A stretch of 64,000 nucleotides of DNA from Microbacterium sp. BLY. Its GTDB lineage: Bacteria; Actinomycetota; Actinomycetes; Actinomycetales; Microbacteriaceae. The DNA lies in contig NZ_JAGKSR010000001.1 in the NCBI RefSeq assembly GCF_017939615.1, positions 1,612,001 through 1,676,000 on the forward strand, read 5' to 3'. The position numbers were made by a program, and so were the translations under genes. The number at the start of each line of letters is the position of its first letter. Positions within the stretch are counted from its first letter, which is position 1. Positions 43,210 through 52,486 of this stretch are shown one piece after another. Below the pieces are notes generated by a model. The model saw nothing but the letters and a program-made list of their open reading frames with translations, was not told the DNA's origin and made no database searches.

Positions 43210-43694
43210 CGCTGCGGGAGGCGCGTCCGGACGATCTGGACGCCGTCATGGCGATCGAGGATCGCTCGTTCCCGACCGACGCCTGGAGCCGGGAGACGAT
43301 GGCGAGCGAACTGTCGAGCCCGCACGGCCGCTACCTCGTGGACGAGGAGGCCGGGGCGATCATCGGCTACGGCGGAGTACGGGCGCTGCAGGGGAGCCCC
43401 GACGCCGACATCCAGACCATCGCGCTCGACAGGGCGTTCCGCGGGCGGGGACGCGGGCGGGCGCTGCTGCACGCGCTGCTCCGCGCAGCCGCGGCGCGCG
43501 GGGCCCGAGAGGTGTTCCTCGAGGTCCGCGCCGACAATCCGGCGGCGGAGAACCTGTATCGGTCGGAGGCCTTCGAGGAGATCGGCAGGCGCCCCCGCTA
43601 CTATCAGCCCGACGACGTCGACGCGATCGTGATGCGACGGGATCTGCGCCGCCACCCCGTGGCCGCCGACACGCCGGAGGAGGCGAACGCATGA
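43206..43694 (+). CDS. rimI: Ribosomal protein N-acetyltransferase RimI-like (GNAT)
   Basis: 162 aa GNAT domain. [19 protein letters not shown] opens it. [24 protein letters not shown] is the acetyl-CoA-binding strand-loop-helix, and [26 protein letters not shown] is the RimI-type C-terminal block. It acetylates a protein N-terminus (S18 in enterobacteria; the target here is untested). The tsaB-rimI-tsaD order is common in Actinobacteria. Confidence 0.92.
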   Translation: MTLREARPDDLDAVMAIEDRSFPTDAWSRETMASELSSPHGRYLVDEEAGAIIGYGGVRALQGSPDADIQTIALDRAFRGRGRGRALLHALLRAAAARGAREVFLEVRADNPAAENLYRSEAFEEIGRRPRYYQPDDVDAIVMRRDLRRHPVAADTPEEANA

Positions 43695-44779
43695 GGGAGC
43701 CGCTGGTGCTCGGCATCGAGACGAGCTGCGACGAGACCGGGATCGGCATCGTGCGCGGTCGCACGCTGCTGTCCAACACGATCGCGTCGAGCATGGACGA
43801 GCACGCCCGATACGGCGGCGTCGTCCCGGAGGTCGCCGCCCGCGCCCACCTGGAGGCGCTGCAGCCCGCCATCGATGCCGCCCTCGCCGAGGCCGACGTG
43901 CGCCTCGCCGACCTCGACGCGGTCGCAGTGACCAGCGGTCCCGGGCTCGCCGGTGCGCTCATGGTCGGCGTCGGGGCGGCGAAGGGCCTGGCGGTCTCCC
44001 TCGACAAGCCCCTCTACGCCGTCAACCACCTGGTCGGACACATCGCCGCCGACATCCTCACCCCGGACGCCGCGCCCCTGGAGTACCCGACGATCGCGTT
44101 GCTCGTATCGGGCGGCCACACCTCGTTGCTCCACGTGCGCGATCTCACGACCGACGTCGAGCTGCTCGGCGAGACGGTGGACGACGCGGCGGGCGAGGCC
44201 TTCGACAAGGTCGCGCGGCTGCTCTCCCTGCCGTACCCGGGCGGCCCCGAGATCGATCGGGCCGCGGTCGGCGGCGACCCCGACGCGATCCGCTTCCCGC
44301 GCGGTCTCTCCCGGGCGTCCGACCTCGCGAAGCACCGCTACGACTTCTCGTTCTCCGGTCTCAAGACCGCGGTCGCCCGGTGGGTGGAGCGCTTCGAGGC
44401 CGAGAACGCCGCGGCCGGCGCCGAGGCGCGCGCGCTGCCGATCGCCGATGTCGCGGCGAGCTTCCGGGAGGCCGTCGTCGACGTCCTCGTCACGAAGGCG
44501 CTCAACGCCTGTGCCGACCTCGGGGTGCCGCGGCTGCTGCTCGGCGGCGGTGTGATCGCGAACCGGCGGCTGCGTGAGGTCGCGCTGGCGCGGGCCGCCG
44601 CGGCCGGGGTCACGGTGCGCATCCCGCCGTTGTCGCTCTGCACCGACAACGGCGCCATGATCGCCGCGCTGGCCGCGGAGCTCATCGCCTCAGGACGCCC
44701 GGCGTCGACGCTCGGCTTCGGTGCCGACTCGACGCTGCCGGTGACCGAGATCCAGGTGGCGGAGGCGGTGCCGGCGTGA
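43691..44779 (+). CDS. tsaD: tRNA N6-threonylcarbamoyladenosine synthase TsaD
   Basis: 362 aa. [14 protein letters not shown] starts the Kae1/TsaD fold. Metal ligands His113 and His117 lie in [49 protein letters not shown] and [11 protein letters not shown] follow. It is the catalytic subunit transferring threonylcarbamoyl to A37. The start at 43691 overlaps the rimI stop (ATGA); the frame upstream is non-coding in this phase. Confidence 0.97.
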   Translation: MREPLVLGIETSCDETGIGIVRGRTLLSNTIASSMDEHARYGGVVPEVAARAHLEALQPAIDAALAEADVRLADLDAVAVTSGPGLAGALMVGVGAAKGLAVSLDKPLYAVNHLVGHIAADILTPDAAPLEYPTIALLVSGGHTSLLHVRDLTTDVELLGETVDDAAGEAFDKVARLLSLPYPGGPEIDRAAVGGDPDAIRFPRGLSRASDLAKHRYDFSFSGLKTAVARWVERFEAENAAAGAEARALPIADVAASFREAVVDVLVTKALNACADLGVPRLLLGGGVIANRRLREVALARAAAAGVTVRIPPLSLCTDNGAMIAALAAELIASGRPASTLGFGADSTLPVTEIQVAEAVPA

Positions 44780-45258
44780 GCGGGCTCCCCGAGGATCCGG
44801 CGCCCGGCGCGGGCACTCCCCGCGCCCGGGTCGAGCGCGCCAGCGGCCAGGTCGAGCGCCCGGCGGGGTCCGCCCGCCTGCCCGGGGCGCCGCGGGAGGG
44901 GTACACGAAGCTGCCGACGGGTCCCGTGGGCATCGAGCCGGTCGTGGTGAGCGGCCCGGACCTCGATCACGCGGAGGAGGATACCTGGGAGCCGGCCACG
45001 GAGCCGGCGACCGTCGACGATACGCGCCTGGCACCGTGGGCGCTGCTGGCAGCGATCGTCGCGCTCGGCGCCTCGTTCTTCGTCGGCTGGGGCATCCCCG
45101 TCGCCATCGTCGCGGTGATCGCCGCGATCATGTCCCTCCGCCGCCCCGTCGAGAACCGGGCGATCGCGCGCTGGGCGCTCGTCCTCGGGCTCTGCGCCAC
45201 GGTGTACAGCCTCGGGTGGCTGGTCTGGGCGGGCATGCAGTTCGAGAGGCTGGGGTAG
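44776..45258 (+). CDS. DUF4190-like two-helix membrane protein
   Basis: 160 aa from a GTG overlapping the tsaD stop. A Pro/Gly/Glu-rich cytoplasmic N-terminus of about 85 residues precedes two membrane hairpin segments ([23 protein letters not shown] and [18 protein letters not shown]), with a short basic loop between, as in DUF4190-type proteins. Function is unknown. Translational coupling to tsaD suggests co-expression only. Confidence 0.7.
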   Translation: MSGLPEDPAPGAGTPRARVERASGQVERPAGSARLPGAPREGYTKLPTGPVGIEPVVVSGPDLDHAEEDTWEPATEPATVDDTRLAPWALLAAIVALGASFFVGWGIPVAIVAVIAAIMSLRRPVENRAIARWALVLGLCATVYSLGWLVWAGMQFERLG

Positions 45259-45263
45259 GCGGG

Positions 45264-46379
45264 ATGAGCGCGGCGAGCGACGACGGAGTCGAGGAGCGCA
45301 GGGCCCTGCAGCGCAAGGCCTTCGGGCCGGGCGGTGATCTGACGGAGGCCGAGGCCGCGCGGCTGCGCGAGCTGGATGAGGCTCGCCGGCGTCCGCCCTC
45401 CGCCGCGCTCTCCCACGACAGCACCGAGCCCTCCGCTCCCGTCGCCGCGCCTGCGGACGACGACGATTCCCCTCACGCCGCCGCACCCGCCGGGGAGGAG
45501 ACGGGTGACGACGGCGCCGTCCCGGAGCCCGGGACCGGCAGCGAGGACACGGAGCCGAGTGCGGAGCCGTCCGCGACCGCGCCCGTCCGTCGTCGGCGGC
45601 TCGGCGTTCTCGCGCTCGCCGCCGTCGTGGTCCTGCTCCTCGGCATCGGCGTCGGGTGGCTGGCCTTCGGGCGGGGCGGCGAGGCCGTCGCCCTCGGGCC
45701 GGAGCAGCAGCAGTGGCAGGCCGACCTCATCGCCTCCGGGCGGTACGACAGCGGATCGGTGCGCCCGATCGCGGTCGAGGACGACGCGGTGATCTGGATG
45801 GCGACGCAGAACGGCGGGAAGAGCATCTGCCTCGTGCTGGGGTCAGGGACCAGCGTCACGCCGAGCTGCAACGGCCGTGAGGCCGTGCAGGCGGAGGGCC
45901 TCTGGGGCTCGATCACGACGAAACGGGACGCGGAGGACTCCCGGGAGGTGATGGCGCAGCTGCTCCTCACCGCCGACGGGCAGCCGGCGGTGGCCGTCAG
46001 CGTGTCCGAGTACGGGCCGGACGGTCTCGGCGGCATCACCTACTCCACCGAGGCGGAGACCGCCACGGCTGAGCGGCTGGCCGCCGAGGGGTTCGCCGCG
46101 AACTCGATCTGGATCGCCGGTTACGACGGGGACGTGCCGGTCTGGACCGCATCCGACAGCGAGACCGGGCGGCAGTGCCTCATCTACGACGGCTCCACGC
46201 CGGACGCCCCGATGGTGTGCGAGACGACGGAGACCCTGCAGGAGCACGACGGCCGCCTGCGCCTGCAGGTGACCGACACGGAGAGCGGCGGCGTCACCAC
46301 ATACGAGCTGCCGACCGCGGGCCCCGGGTCGTTCGTGATCATCCGAGAGGGGATGGGCGTCGGTGCGGGAGGAGACTGA
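45264..46379 (+). CDS. Membrane-anchored protein, paralogue A of a tandem pair
   Basis: 371 aa. The N-terminal helical motif ERRALQRKAFGPGGDLTEAEAARLRELDEARR (about 10-41) is cytoplasmic. An acidic Pro/Ala-rich linker, one membrane helix (about 111-133) and an extracytoplasmic domain with four cysteines follow (ICLVLG/SCNGRE; RQCLIYD/MVCETTE). The paired Cys may form disulphides. No known domain is recognised. The next gene encodes a paralogue with the same layout. The ATG at 45264 is the only sensible start after the preceding stop. Confidence 0.7.
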   Translation: MSAASDDGVEERRALQRKAFGPGGDLTEAEAARLRELDEARRRPPSAALSHDSTEPSAPVAAPADDDDSPHAAAPAGEETGDDGAVPEPGTGSEDTEPSAEPSATAPVRRRRLGVLALAAVVVLLLGIGVGWLAFGRGGEAVALGPEQQQWQADLIASGRYDSGSVRPIAVEDDAVIWMATQNGGKSICLVLGSGTSVTPSCNGREAVQAEGLWGSITTKRDAEDSREVMAQLLLTADGQPAVAVSVSEYGPDGLGGITYSTEAETATAERLAAEGFAANSIWIAGYDGDVPVWTASDSETGRQCLIYDGSTPDAPMVCETTETLQEHDGRLRLQVTDTESGGVTTYELPTAGPGSFVIIREGMGVGAGGD

Positions 46380-47535
46380 GCGGCCGGACGGCGACGACGC
46401 GGACGAGCTCCGCGCGCTCGAACGGGCGGCCTACGGCCCCGACGGCGGCCTGGACGCCGCCGGCGCCCGGCGACTGCGCGAGCTCCAGGACGAGCGCCGC
46501 CGGCGCACCGCGGCCCCGATCGCCGACGCCGGGACTCCCGTGCCGCCGCCCCCGGCTACGGCTGCCCGGGAGGACGAGGACGCGGCCGCCCCCGGTTCCG
46601 CCCTCGCGATCGCGCCGTCACCGCCGGAGTCGGCGCCCGCCGTCGCCGTCGCGCGGCGTCCGCGCATCCTCCCGGTGCTGGGCGCCGCCGGCGCCCTCCT
46701 CGCGATCGGCCTCGGCGCCGGATGGGCGCTGTTCGCCCCGCGGGCGGAGACGCCCTCGCTGACCCCCGCGCAGGAGCAGCGTCGCGCCGGGCTGGCCGAG
46801 GACTACGATCCCGGCTCCGTCCGCGCGGTCGCGGAGGGGGAGGGCGCGCTGGCCTGGTACGCCTCGCAGGACGACGGCGACACCCGCTGCCTGATCCTCG
46901 ACGTGGGCGAAGACTCCCAGTCGACCTGTCTGCCGCGGGACGAGGTGGCGCCGGGGCTGTACGCCTCGGTCCCGGTGGCCGGCACGACGTCCGCCGACGA
47001 GGAGGACGCGTACGCCGTGGACAGCGTCACCGCGACGATGGTGTTCTCCACCACGGACGAGCCGATGGTCAGCATCCAGCGCTGGGGGTCGTCCTCGGCC
47101 CTCGTCGACCAGTTCGGCGCGGCGCAGCGCCCGCGGGCGGAGGAGCTGATCGAGGACGGCTACACCCTCGGTCTCACGCTCCTGGGCTCGTTCCGCGAGC
47201 AGCCGGTCTGGCTCGGCGACCGGCCGGTGGACGAGGGCCCCGTCCAGCGGTGCCTCATCGTCGACGTCGACGGCTCGCGCCAGTGCACGGCCCTCGCGGA
47301 TGCGATCGACGCGGGCCTCGGCGTCCAGGTCGTCGACATCGCGCAGGAGACCGGCGAGGTGCTGTCCGTCTCGGTGATCGAGGTCGCCTTCACCCGCTGG
47401 CAGGTGCCGTACCTCACCGTCACCACCGCGTCGGCCACCGCGACCTCGGCCTCCGGCGACTCGTTCCTCGTGACGACCGGGCCGCCGGGGGACCCGATCC
47501 GCGTGGACATCCCCGGTCGCGATCCGGACGGCTGA
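46363..47535 (+). CDS. Membrane-anchored protein, paralogue B of a tandem pair
   Basis: 390 aa from a GTG inside the end of the preceding gene (17-bp overlap). The layout is the same: N-terminal ELRALERAAYGPDGGLDAAGARRLRELQ motif, Pro/Ala linker, one membrane helix (about 100-123), then an extracytoplasmic domain with RCLILD/STCLPR and RCLIVD/RQCTAL cysteine pairs. Probably arose by tandem duplication. Function is unknown. Its stop and the convergent methyltransferase stop share a small palindrome. Confidence 0.7.
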   Translation: MREETERPDGDDADELRALERAAYGPDGGLDAAGARRLRELQDERRRRTAAPIADAGTPVPPPPATAAREDEDAAAPGSALAIAPSPPESAPAVAVARRPRILPVLGAAGALLAIGLGAGWALFAPRAETPSLTPAQEQRRAGLAEDYDPGSVRAVAEGEGALAWYASQDDGDTRCLILDVGEDSQSTCLPRDEVAPGLYASVPVAGTTSADEEDAYAVDSVTATMVFSTTDEPMVSIQRWGSSSALVDQFGAAQRPRAEELIEDGYTLGLTLLGSFREQPVWLGDRPVDEGPVQRCLIVDVDGSRQCTALADAIDAGLGVQVVDIAQETGEVLSVSVIEVAFTRWQVPYLTVTTASATATSASGDSFLVTTGPPGDPIRVDIPGRDPDG

Positions 47536-47540
47536 CGCCG

Positions 47541-48746
47541 TCAGTCCGCGGCGGGCACCCGGTCGGCGAGGATCGCGCGGCGCTGATCGCCGTACCGCGC
47601 GAGGATGAGGGTCGCCTCCGCATCGCCGCGCAGGGTCAGTCGGCGCCGGAAGGCGGCGGGGTCGACATCGACACCCCGCTTCTTGATCTCGATGCGGCCG
47701 ATGCCGTGCGCCTTCAGGGCCGCGTTGATCGTCTTCGGCGTGATCGGCAGCGTCTCCCGCACGCGGAACGACTGCACGAACGGACTCGTGAGAGCCGCGT
47801 CCGACGTGAGGTAGGCGATGCGCGGGTCGAGCATCCCGGCGTCGAGACTGCGCGCGACGTCTCCGATGAGGCGGGCCCGGATGACGGCGCCGTCGGGCTC
47901 GTGGAGGAAGGTCCCGAGCGGCCGGACGGCGGCGTCCTCGGCGTCGTCGGCGCCGGTGAGCTCGTGCGAGCGCTCGCCGCGGATCACGAGGGCGGACCGA
48001 CGGACCCCCGCGCGCGCCAGCTCCCTCGTCCACACGACGAGCTCGACGACGCTGCCGTCGGCGCTGACCCACTGGGTCTCCGCGTCCGGGGGGAGCAGAT
48101 CCCGGTCGTGGGCCGGACCGAGCTTGATCCCGGTCGGCCGCTGCGCGGCGACGGCGAAGGCCCAGTCGAGAGAGGGGGAGTAGTCGTCGGCGGAGACGCG
48201 CCGCGTCTCGCCGTGGCCGGCGGTGCGCCGGGCGGGGTCCATCCAGATCGCCTGTCCGGGCACGGGGTCGCCGAGCGCCTCCTCGGCGGACTGGTGCCGG
48301 ACCGTGGCCTCGTCCCCGAAGGGGGCGAGGTTGTAGGCGGCGAGGGCGGCGGTCACCTCGTCCGCATCGACCGCGAGGACCGTCAGCCCCGCGCCGGCGA
48401 ACGCGAGGGCGTCGCCGCCGATCCCGCAGCCGAGATCCGCGACCCCGGTGAGGCCGACGCGGCGGATCCGCTGGGCGTGCCGCGCGGCCACGGCGAGGCG
48501 GGTCGCCTGCTCCAGGCCCGCACGGGTGAAGAGCATGCGCGCGGCGAACGGACCGAACTTCGCCGTGGCCTTGGCGCGCAGGTGCGCCTGCCCGACGACC
48601 GCGGAGACGAGGTCGGGGGAGTGGCCGGCGGCGCGGAGCCGCGAGACGGCGGTCGCGGCCTCGGCGGTGGACGTGATCGGCCCGACGGCGTCGAGCAGTT
48701 CGAGGCCGGCAGGGGTCAGCAGGGCGCGCAGCTCGGACATCTCCAC
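47541..48746 (-). CDS. THUMP-like/SAM-dependent methyltransferase family protein
   Basis: 401 aa. An N-terminal helical part leads to a Rossmann-fold region with VADLGCGIGGDALAFAGAG (SAM motif I, about 103-121), VDADEVTAALAAYNLA (motif II) and WMDPARR (motif IV-like). The C-terminus (NAALKAHGIGRIEIKKRGVDVDPAAFRRRL) looks like a THUMP-like RNA-binding domain. It is likely an RNA-modifying enzyme or a relative; the substrate is unknown. The GTG start has TAGGCT (48753-48758, reverse strand) 6 nt upstream, a leaderless arrangement; an ATG two codons in is possible. Confidence 0.8.
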   Translation of the reverse strand: MEMSELRALLTPAGLELLDAVGPITSTAEAATAVSRLRAAGHSPDLVSAVVGQAHLRAKATAKFGPFAARMLFTRAGLEQATRLAVAARHAQRIRRVGLTGVADLGCGIGGDALAFAGAGLTVLAVDADEVTAALAAYNLAPFGDEATVRHQSAEEALGDPVPGQAIWMDPARRTAGHGETRRVSADDYSPSLDWAFAVAAQRPTGIKLGPAHDRDLLPPDAETQWVSADGSVVELVVWTRELARAGVRRSALVIRGERSHELTGADDAEDAAVRPLGTFLHEPDGAVIRARLIGDVARSLDAGMLDPRIAYLTSDAALTSPFVQSFRVRETLPITPKTINAALKAHGIGRIEIKKRGVDVDPAAFRRRLTLRGDAEATLILARYGDQRRAILADRVPAAD

Positions 48747-48783
48747 CCTCTCAGCCTAGGTCCCGACCGGCGACCGACCCGGG

Positions 48784-48810
48784 TTGGCACTCGCATTGCA
48801 TGAGTGCCAG
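48784..48810 (+). promoter_or_regulatory. CIRCE operator 1
   Basis: TTGGCACTC-N9-GAGTGCCAG (48784-48792 and 48802-48810), close to the CIRCE consensus TTAGCACTC-N9-GAGTGCTAA bound by HrcA. It overlaps the -35 region of the groES promoter. Confidence 0.9.
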
Positions 48811-48825
48811 CCGACCGCCTACACT
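48796..48825 (+). promoter_or_regulatory. groES: groES promoter
   Basis: TTGCAT (48796-48801) and TACACT (48820-48825) with an 18-bp spacer form a vegetative-type promoter, flanked by CIRCE sites on both sides. Confidence 0.7.
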
Positions 48826-48829
48826 GGCA

Positions 48830-48856
48830 TTAGCACTCTCGGGTTGAGAGTGCGAA
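48830..48856 (+). promoter_or_regulatory. CIRCE operator 2
   Basis: TTAGCACTC-N9-GAGTGCGAA (48830-48838 and 48848-48856). The left arm is a perfect CIRCE half and the right arm has one or two changes. It covers the expected transcription start, so HrcA bound here should block groES transcription until heat shock. Confidence 0.92.
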
Positions 48857-48896
48857 CGAGTCTTTCGTGTCAGCGTCAAGAAAGAAGAGGTAGACC

Positions 48897-49193
48897 GTGT
48901 CGGTTTCCATCAAGCCGCTCGAGGACCGCATCGTCATCAAGCAGGTCGAGGCCGAGCAGACCACCGCGAGTGGGCTGGTCATCCCCGACACCGCCAAGGA
49001 GAAGCCCCAGGAGGGTGAGGTCGTGGCGGTCGGCCCCGGCCGCATCGACGACAACGGCAACCGCGTTCCGCTCGACGTCGCCGTCGGTGACCGCGTGCTC
49101 TACAGCAAGTACGGCGGCACCGAGGTGAAGTTCGGCGCGGACGAGTTCCTCGTCCTGTCGGCGCGCGACGTCCTGGCGGTCGTCGTCCGCTGA
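48897..49193 (+). CDS. groES: Co-chaperonin GroES
   Basis: 98 aa, full length. [45 protein letters not shown] (in two blocks) contains the mobile loop that contacts Gro[17 protein letters not shown] is near the C-terminus. The GTG start follows an AAGAGG Shine-Dalgarno. Control is by two CIRCE operators. groEL is not adjacent: a terminator and rarD follow. Confidence 0.97.
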   Translation: MSVSIKPLEDRIVIKQVEAEQTTASGLVIPDTAKEKPQEGEVVAVGPGRIDDNGNRVPLDVAVGDRVLYSKYGGTEVKFGADEFLVLSARDVLAVVVR

Positions 49194-49238
49194 TCGCAGA
49201 CCCCGGCTCCCTCCGCCCGCGGACGGGAGCGCCGGTCC

Positions 49239-49276
49239 GAAGAGGGCCCGGATGCTTCGGCATCCGGGCCCTCTTC
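49239..49276 (+). terminator. Intrinsic terminator after groES
   Basis: A perfect 17-bp stem (49239-49255 with 49260-49276) is closed by a UUCG tetraloop. The top of the stem is GGATGC/GCATCC, shared with the terminators after livK and guaB. Confidence 0.9.
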
Positions 49277-49323
49277 CGCGTCCGGCGCGACAGCGGGCGG
49301 TCCGCCGGGCATAGGGTTGTGCG

Positions 49324-50256
49324 GTGACCCCCGAGACGACCCGCGCCACCCGCACCGCCGGCGTCGCCTTCGCCGGGAGCGCTTACCTGCTGTGGGGCGT
49401 TCTCCCGCTGTACTTCCTGCTGCTGCAGCCCACCGGCGCGTGGGAGACGGTGGCCTGGCGCGTGCTGCTCTCGTTCGTGTTCTGCCTCCTGCTGCTCACC
49501 GTCACCCGCGGCTGGCCGGCGTTCCTCGCGATCGTCCGCAACCCGCGGCTCCTGGGGTGGACGGCGCTGGCCGGCCTCCTCATCTACGTGAACTGGCAGG
49601 TCTTCGTCCTCGGCACCCTGAGCGGGAATGTGGTCGAGACCGCGCTGGGCTATTTCATCAACCCGATCACGACCGTGCTGCTCGGGGTCTTCGTGCTGAA
49701 GGAGCGCCTCCGCCGCTTGCAGTGGGCGGCCATCGGGATCGCCGGAGCGGCCGTCCTCGTCATCGTCCTGGCCTACCGTTCGTTCCCCTGGATCGCCCTG
49801 TCGCTCACCGCCTCCTTCGGCCTGTACGGGCTCATCAAGAAGAAGATCGGGCCCGCGGTCGACGCGATCAGCGGGCTGACGCTCGAGTCCTTCTGGCTGA
49901 TCCCGATCGCGGTCGTCCAGCTCGTGGTCGTGGCGCTGACGCCCGCCGGGCTGACGATGGGGACCAACGGCTGGCCGCACGCCGTCCTGCTCGCCTTCGC
50001 GGGCGTGGCCACGGCCGTCCCGCTTCTGCTGTTCGCGGCGGGCACCCGCCGGGTCGACCTCACGGTGATCGGCATGCTGCAGTTCCTCACCCCGGTCCTG
50101 CAGTTCGTGATCGGCGTCGCCGTCCTGCACGAGCCGATGCCACCGGAGCGCTGGATCGGGTTCCTCCTGGTGTGGGTCGCGATCGCCGTCTTCGTCGCCG
50201 ATCTGCTCCTCGCCGGTCGTCGTGGCCGTCGCGTCACGCGCGCCGCCGCCCTCTGA
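49324..50256 (+). CDS. rarD: EamA-family transporter RarD
   Basis: 310 aa with about ten membrane helices in two EamA repeats. AYLLWGVLPLYFLLLQPTGAWETVAWRVLLS and the second-half FLTPVLQFVIGVAVLHEPMPPERWIGFLLVW match RarD. It is a drug/metabolite-superfamily permease whose substrate is unknown. GTG start with TAGGGT (49312-49317) 6 nt upstream; likely leaderless. Confidence 0.9.
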   Translation: MTPETTRATRTAGVAFAGSAYLLWGVLPLYFLLLQPTGAWETVAWRVLLSFVFCLLLLTVTRGWPAFLAIVRNPRLLGWTALAGLLIYVNWQVFVLGTLSGNVVETALGYFINPITTVLLGVFVLKERLRRLQWAAIGIAGAAVLVIVLAYRSFPWIALSLTASFGLYGLIKKKIGPAVDAISGLTLESFWLIPIAVVQLVVVALTPAGLTMGTNGWPHAVLLAFAGVATAVPLLLFAAGTRRVDLTVIGMLQFLTPVLQFVIGVAVLHEPMPPERWIGFLLVWVAIAVFVADLLLAGRRGRRVTRAAAL

Positions 50257-50400
50257 GATCGCCGCGTCCGGCCCGGAAACCCGGGGTTCGGATCGTTAAC
50301 GCACCGAAACACTTGCCCCTCCTGTGCGGAGGCCTCACGCCCTAGTGTTAGAGCACCCGACTGTGGTCACCATCCACGTTCGTTTACGCAAGGGAGCATC

Positions 50401-51657
50401 ATGAACGCACTGAAGGGCTCGCGCAGCGCGAGGATCTTCGCCGGGATCGCGCTGGTCAGCGCCTCCGCCCTCATCATCGCGGGCTGCAGCAGCACGCCGA
50501 ACGCGGAGCCGTCGGACGGGGGCGGCGAGAAGCCCGCCGCCGACCTCACGCTCAAGCTCGGTTCGCTGCTGCCCGCCACCGGTACGCTCGCGTTCCTCGG
50601 CGCGCCGATGGAAGCCGGTGTCCAGCTCGCCGTCAACCAGATCAACGAGGCCGACGCCGGCATCACCATCGAGCTCACCGGTGCCGACGAGGGCGACCTC
50701 GACAACAAGGCGTACGAGACCTCGATCACGAACCTGCGCAACGAGGGGATCACGGCCATGGTCGGCGCCGCGTCCTCCAGCGTCACGAAGCTCATCCTCG
50801 ACGGCAACGCGGGCGCCGACATCCTCACGGTGTCGCCGTCCAACACGTCGCCGGACTTCACGGGCATCAACCCGCTGTACTTCCGCACCGCCCCGAGCGA
50901 CCTGCTGCAGGGCGAGGTGCTGGGCAACCAGATCGCCGAGGACGGCCACAAGACGCTCGGCATCATCTACCAGAACGACCCGTACGGCACGGGCCTGTTC
51001 GAGGCGATCAAGTCGACCTTCGAGAGCACCGGCGGCGAGGTCGTCGCCGACGCCTCGTACAACCAGGGCGACGGTCAGTTCAACGCCCAGGTGTCGGAGA
51101 TCGCCGCCGCCAACCCGGACGCGGTCGCGGTCGTCTCCTACGAGCAGTTCGCCACCATCGCGCCGCTGCTCGGCAACGCGGGCGTCGACACCAGCTCGCT
51201 GTACCTCGTCGACGGCAACCTCAAGGACTGGGGTTCGGACATCTCGGTCAACCTCGAGGGCTCGAAGGGCACCCGCGCCGGAGCCGAGCTGCCGCAGGAC
51301 TTCCTGGACCAGCTGAACGAGGTCTGGACCGCCGAGGGCAACGACCCGATCGACGCCGTGACGTACTCCGCCGAGGCGTACGACGCCGTCATCCTCATGG
51401 CGCTGGCGGCTCTCAAGGCCGGCTCCGTGGAGGGTCCGGACATGGCCGCCGAGATGATCGCCGTCTCCGGCGGTGAGGGCGACGGGGAGAAGTGCGACAA
51501 CTTCGCCGACTGCGCCGCGATCATCAACGACGGAGGCACGCCGGACTACGACGGCCTCTCGGGCGAGATCACGTTCGACGAGAACAACGACCCGAAGGGT
51601 GCGGCGATCGGCGTCTACGAGTTCGACGCCGAGAACGTCACCTCGCGCATCAAGTAA
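50401..51657 (+). CDS. livK: Branched-chain amino acid ABC transporter substrate-binding lipoprotein
   Basis: 418 aa. A lipoprotein signal is present (basic start, hydrophobic ALVSASALIIAG, then Cys in IAGCSS at about residue 30). The mature part is a type I periplasmic-binding fold (LKLGSLLPATGTLAFLGAPMEAGVQLAVNQIN, then VGAASSSVTKLIL). It captures leucine-like amino acids or related compounds for the convergent livHMGF-type permease genes. An AAGGGAG Shine-Dalgarno precedes the ATG. Substrate is inferred from the family. Confidence 0.92.
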   Translation: MNALKGSRSARIFAGIALVSASALIIAGCSSTPNAEPSDGGGEKPAADLTLKLGSLLPATGTLAFLGAPMEAGVQLAVNQINEADAGITIELTGADEGDLDNKAYETSITNLRNEGITAMVGAASSSVTKLILDGNAGADILTVSPSNTSPDFTGINPLYFRTAPSDLLQGEVLGNQIAEDGHKTLGIIYQNDPYGTGLFEAIKSTFESTGGEVVADASYNQGDGQFNAQVSEIAAANPDAVAVVSYEQFATIAPLLGNAGVDTSSLYLVDGNLKDWGSDISVNLEGSKGTRAGAELPQDFLDQLNEVWTAEGNDPIDAVTYSAEAYDAVILMALAALKAGSVEGPDMAAEMIAVSGGEGDGEKCDNFADCAAIINDGGTPDYDGLSGEITFDENNDPKGAAIGVYEFDAENVTSRIK

Positions 51658-51661
51658 TCCG

Positions 51662-51707
51662 CACGAGGAAGGCCCCGGATGCATCGGCATCCGGGGCCTT
51701 CCTCGTG
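51662..51707. terminator. Bidirectional terminator between livK and livF
   Basis: A perfect 21-bp inverted repeat (51662-51682 with 51687-51707) with a 4-nt ATCG loop. It serves convergent genes; the stem apex GGATGC/GCATCC recurs in two other terminators here. Confidence 0.92.
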
Positions 51708-51718
51708 TCCGCGGGGTG

Positions 51719-52486
51719 TCAGGCGGCGTCGGTGCCGAGCGTGCCGAGGTAGAGGCCGATGACCTTGGGGTCGTTCAGCAGCTCCCGGCCGGTGCCCTCG
51801 TAGGCGTCCTTGCCTTGGTCGAGCACGTAGCCGCGGTCGCAGATCTGCAGGCAGCGACGGGCGTTCTGCTCGACCATGATCGTCGTGACGCCGGCCTTGT
51901 TGATGTCGGAGACCCGGATGAAGGCGTCGTCCTGGCGCACGGGGGAGAGGCCGGCGGACGGCTCGTCCAGCAGCAGCACGGACGGGTCCATCATGAGCGC
52001 CCGCGACATCGCGACCATCTGCCGCTCGCCGCCCGAGAGCGACCCCGCGCGCTGCTTGAGGCGCTTGCCGAGCTCGGCGAAGATGCTGCTGACGAACTCC
52101 AGCCGCTCCGCGAAGATCTTCGGGTTCTGGTAGAGGCCCATCTCCAGGTTCTCCTGGATGGTGAGCGACGGGAACACGTTGTTCGTCTGCGGCACGAAGG
52201 CGACGCCGCGGCGCACGAGCTTGTCGGCCTTGAGGCCCACGATGCTCTCGCCGTGGAGCGTGATGTCGCCGTCGCGCACGTTCACCATGCCGAAGATCGC
52301 CTTGAGCAGCGTCGACTTTCCGGCGCCGTTCGGGCCGATGATGCCGATCAGCTCGCCCTTCCGCGCCACGAGGTTCGCGCCGTTGAGGATGTTCACGCCG
52401 GGCAGATACCCCGCGTGCACATCGGTCAGCTCGACGACGACCTCGCCGGTGGGGGCGGTGCCCTCGGTGGGGGATGCGGTGCTCAT
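51719..52486 (-). CDS. livF: Branched-chain amino acid ABC transporter ATP-binding protein LivF
   Basis: 255 aa. Walker A GPNGAGKSTLL (about 50-60), ABC signature LSGGERQMVAMSRALM, Walker B VLLLDEPSAGLSP, and the short LivF-type C-terminus. An N-terminal extension of about 20 residues is present. The ATG at 52486 overlaps the livG stop (ATGA). One of two ATPases of the importer. Confidence 0.95.
   Translation of the reverse strand: MSTASPTEGTAPTGEVVVELTDVHAGYLPGVNILNGANLVARKGELIGIIGPNGAGKSTLLKAIFGMVNVRDGDITLHGESIVGLKADKLVRRGVAFVPQTNNVFPSLTIQENLEMGLYQNPKIFAERLEFVSSIFAELGKRLKQRAGSLSGGERQMVAMSRALMMDPSVLLLDEPSAGLSPVRQDDAFIRVSDINKAGVTTIMVEQNARRCLQICDRGYVLDQGKDAYEGTGRELLNDPKVIGLYLGTLGTDAA

Noticed and set aside
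50313..50348. TTGCCC (50313-50318) and TAGTGT (50343-50348) as a livK promoter.
   Set aside because: The 24-bp spacing is too long for a standard promoter; only the TAGTGT box might be used.
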